Of a stretch of 64,000 bases of DNA, positions 61,948 to 64,000 are shown in pieces. Each line of letters begins with the position of its first letter. Positions within the stretch are counted from its first letter, which is position 1. The stretch covers positions 7,103,501-7,167,500 of the forward strand of contig NZ_CP112880.1 of the NCBI RefSeq assembly GCF_028747205.1. Direction: 5' to 3'. Source of the DNA: Streptomyces sp. CA-278952 (GTDB lineage: Bacteria > Actinomycetota > Actinomycetes > Streptomycetales > Streptomycetaceae). The notes beneath the pieces are model-generated. The model had not been told where the DNA came from. It did not search any database and worked only from the letters and a program-made list of their open reading frames with translations. Both the position numbers and the translations under genes were made by a program.

Positions 61948-62478
61948 TCACTTGCCGGTCGCCCCGTCGACGCGCTCGCGCACCAGGTCGGCGTGGCCGT
62001 TGTGCTGGGCGTACTCCTCGATCATGTGCATGTAGATCCAGCGGAGGCTGAACGGCTCGCCCGACGAGCTGACGCCCTGGGAGAGGTCGTCCAGGCGAAA
62101 CGCGGCGGCGCTCTCGCGGGCCGCCGCGATCTCCGCCCGCCAGACGGGCTCCGTCCCGGCCCATGTGGTGGACGCCGTCACCATGAAGTCCCCGTCCGGA
62201 TCCTCCTCGGTGGAGTAGAGGTCCGGCAGCTCCGCGCCCTCCAGGATCTCGCGGAACCAGTAGCGCTCCACCTCGGCCAGGTGCTGTACGAGGCCGAGCA
62301 GGGTCAACGCGGAGGGCGGGACGGACGCCTCGCGCAGCTGCGCGTCCGTCAGACCGGCGCACTTCATGGCGAGCGTCTCGCGGTGGAAGTCGAGCCAGCC
62401 CTCCAGCATGGGGCGTTCGGCGGCGTCGAAGGCCGGCTCGGAGCGCTCAGGGTTCCCGGGAGAAGTCATGGCGACCAT
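61948..62478 (-). CDS. DinB-like DUF664 family protein
   Basis: 176 residues of the four-helix DinB/DUF664 fold: LGLVQHLAEVERYWFREIL carries the first metal-binding His, and IYMHMIEEYAQHNGHADLVR the others. Members are thiol-transferase-like or stress proteins that use mycothiol or bacillithiol; the actual substrate here is unknown. ATG 62478 or ATG 62469 could start it. It is divergent from the oxidoreductase gene. Confidence 0.88.
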   Translation of the reverse strand: MVAMTSPGNPERSEPAFDAAERPMLEGWLDFHRETLAMKCAGLTDAQLREASVPPSALTLLGLVQHLAEVERYWFREILEGAELPDLYSTEEDPDGDFMVTASTTWAGTEPVWRAEIAAARESAAAFRLDDLSQGVSSSGEPFSLRWIYMHMIEEYAQHNGHADLVRERVDGATGK

Positions 62479-62612
62479 CGTCGCCCATGATCACGTCCCT
62501 GGCCAGGGGTTTTGTGACCGGAACCGGAGAGCGGGCCGACAGCGGCGGCGACGTATGCTGCCGGGGCGCGAACAGCCGCGCACCGCGGCGCGACACGGCG
62601 ACAGGAGACCTC

Positions 62613-63518
62613 GTGAAGATCGGTTGCATCGGGCTCGGCGACATCGCGCAGAAGGCGTACCTGCCGGTGCTCAGCGCCGTACCGGGGGTCGAACTACATC
62701 TGCAGACCCGCACCCCCGCCACGCTCCACGCGGTCGGCGACACCCACCGCGTTCCGGCCGACGGCCGTCACACGACCCTCGACTCGCTTCTCGCCGCCGG
62801 GCTGGACGCGGCGTTCGTGCACGCCCCGACCGCCGTGCACCCGCAGATCGTGGAACGGCTCCTCGAAGCCGGTGTCGCCACCTATGTCGACAAGCCGATC
62901 GCCTATGAGTACGCCGACTCCGAGCGGCTGGTGAACCTCGCCGAGGAACGCGGCGTCAGCCTCGCCGTCGGCTTCAACCGCCGCCTCGCCCCGGGCTACG
63001 CGCAGTGCGCGGAGCACCCGCGCGAGCTGATCCTCCTGCAGAAGAACCGGGTCGGACTGCCCGAGGCCCCCCGGACGATGATCCTCGACGACTTCATCCA
63101 CGTCGTCGACACCCTGCGCTTCCTGGTCCCGGGCACCGTCGACCACACCACCGTGCGGGCCCGGATCGTGGACGGGCTGATGCACCACGTGGTGCTCCAG
63201 CTGTCCGGCGACGGATTCACCGCGATCGGCATGATGAACCGGCTGAACGGGTCGACCGAGGAGATCCTCGAAGTCTCCGGCCAGGACTCCAAGCGACAGG
63301 TCCTCAACCTCGCGGACATCGTCGACCACAAGGGACAGCCCAGTGTGCGGCGGCGCGGCGACTGGGTCCCCGTGGCCCGGCAGCGCGGCATCGAAGCCTG
63401 CGTGCACGCCTTCCTCGACGCCGTGCGCCGGGGCGAAACACTCAGTGCCCGGGACGCCCTGGCGACCCATGAGCTGTGCGAGCGGGTGGTCCGGGAGGCC
63501 CTGGAGCAGGCCTCCTGA
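62613..63518 (+). CDS. Gfo/Idh/MocA-family oxidoreductase
   Basis: 301 residues. An N-terminal Rossmann domain (KIGCIGLGDIAQKAYLPVL) with the family motif GVATYVDKPIAYEY (the EKP-like Lys-Pro) and a C-terminal domain with FIHVVDTLRFLV. It oxidises or reduces a sugar or polyol with NAD(P). GTG 62613 is preceded by AGGAGACCTC. A longer in-frame reading from 62487 is not supported. It overlaps convergently by 77 bp with the lnt gene. Confidence 0.85.
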   Translation: MKIGCIGLGDIAQKAYLPVLSAVPGVELHLQTRTPATLHAVGDTHRVPADGRHTTLDSLLAAGLDAAFVHAPTAVHPQIVERLLEAGVATYVDKPIAYEYADSERLVNLAEERGVSLAVGFNRRLAPGYAQCAEHPRELILLQKNRVGLPEAPRTMILDDFIHVVDTLRFLVPGTVDHTTVRARIVDGLMHHVVLQLSGDGFTAIGMMNRLNGSTEEILEVSGQDSKRQVLNLADIVDHKGQPSVRRRGDWVPVARQRGIEACVHAFLDAVRRGETLSARDALATHELCERVVREALEQAS

Positions 63519-64000
63519 GCGCCCGCAGCCCTTCGACGGCGCACAGCACGGCCAGTGCCGCCAGCGCCCCGGGCACCGGCCAGTCGCCGAGCCGGCCGTA
63601 GAGCGTGCTCCCGCGCGCCAGCGGCAGGTCGAACACCTCCGTCGCGCTCGCGTCCGTGCCGAGCGGGCGGCCCACCCGCTCCCCCCGGGGACCGTAGGCC
63701 GCGCTGATCCCGGTGAGCGTCGCGTGGACCATCGGGCGGCCGTTCTCGGCGGCCCGCAGCGCCCCTAGCGAGGCGTGCTGGGCCGGGGCCCAACTCTCCT
63801 GGAACGTCGAGGTGGCGGACTGGGCGACGATCACCTGCGCCCCGTCGCGCACCAGCCCGCGGCTCATGTCGGGGAACGCCGTCTCGAAGCAGACCAGGGG
63901 GCCGATCCGCAGCCCCGGCGCCCCGTCCGGCAGGGTCATGACCACCTGGCGGTCGCCGCGCAGCCGGTCCTCGCCCGCCGCCTTGCCCACGGAGGTCGCC
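63442..64000 (-). CDS. lnt: Apolipoprotein N-acyltransferase, C-terminal part (runs off the right edge)
   Basis: The last ~185 residues are in the window. They include the nitrilase-fold catalytic Cys in IGPLVCFETAFPDMSRGLV, and QSATSTFQESWAPAQHASLG, then a final transmembrane segment (WPVPGALAALAVLCAVEGLR) and a Pro-rich tail. The enzyme adds the third acyl chain to lipoproteins at the membrane. The reading is open to the window edge, so the start lies beyond 64000. The stop at 63442 lies inside the convergent oxidoreductase gene, a 77-bp overlap. Confidence 0.85.
   Translation of the reverse strand, partial: ATSVGKAAGEDRLRGDRQVVMTLPDGAPGLRIGPLVCFETAFPDMSRGLVRDGAQVIVAQSATSTFQESWAPAQHASLGALRAAENGRPMVHATLTGISAAYGPRGERVGRPLGTDASATEVFDLPLARGSTLYGRLGDWPVPGALAALAVLCAVEGLRALRRPAPGPPGPPARTAHGSPGRPGH

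Overview
The window is high-GC actinobacterial DNA, almost certainly Streptomyces. It shows strong G/C third-position bias, GTG starts, GGAGG-type ribosome binding sites, and a right flank of ordinary Streptomyces chromosomal genes (fabG pair, ung, DUF664, lnt). About 52 kb on the left is one modular type I polyketide synthase (PKS) cluster read almost entirely on the minus strand. The cluster continues past the left edge, because the window opens inside a crotonyl-CoA carboxylase/reductase gene.

Layout, left to right. (1) 1-334: start of ccr, for ethylmalonyl-CoA supply. (2) 472-4071: a four-gene operon of ABC exporter ATPase, ABC-2 permease, sensor kinase and response regulator. (3) 4194-4240: a perfect 21-bp hairpin ending the PKS operon. 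(4) 4248-45819: the main operon, transcribed right to left: five PKS genes, a type II thioesterase and a macrolide-type glycosyltransferase. (5) 45975-50001: a dTDP-glucose 4,6-dehydratase and a large LuxR-type (LAL) activator. (6) 50316-52043: a double-unit 3-hydroxyacyl-CoA dehydrogenase. (7) 52044-55181: a scarred boundary with gene fragments (ABC permease tail, EF-hand tail, integrase tail) and a PapA/condensation-like gene lacking its catalytic His pair. (8) 55163-64000: core chromosome.

PKS logic read from active-site motifs: loading KSQ-AT(malonyl)-ACP; M1 KS-AT(ethylmalonyl)-dead DH-KR(B)-ACP; M2 KS-AT(malonyl)-KR(A)-ACP; M3 KS-AT(methylmalonyl)-KR(B)-ACP; M4 KS-AT(methylmalonyl)-KR(A)-ACP; M5 KS-AT(methylmalonyl)-KR(B)-ACP; M6 KS-AT(malonyl)-DH-KR(B)-ACP; M7 KS-AT(malonyl)-DH-KR(B)-ACP-TE. 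Collinearity predicts a C16 octaketide: 2,4-dienoate, 6,8,10-trimethyl, oxygen at C7, C9, C11, C13 and C15, and 14-ethyl. This is the carbon skeleton of one half of elaiophylin, a C2-symmetric glycosylated 16-membered macrodiolide. One conflict remains: elaiophylin needs a C11 ketone (hemiketal), yet the module 3 ketoreductase looks intact. The product is therefore either elaiophylin-type or a close 11-hydroxy or monomeric relative. Ccr and the hydroxyacyl-CoA dehydrogenase would feed ethylmalonyl-CoA to module 1. The dehydratase starts deoxysugar synthesis, and the glycosyltransferase attaches the sugar. The remaining sugar genes must lie outside the window.

Two features stand out at the DNA level. 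First, near-identical 1.35-kb malonyl-AT cassettes occur four times, and a 0.9-kb methylmalonyl-AT cassette occurs twice; the malonyl cassette has a base composition unlike the rest of the genes. Second, the ccr, PKS, dehydratase and dehydrogenase promoters share a TAGGGG element; in three of the four it abuts the -35 hexamer, making it a candidate operator for the LAL activator.
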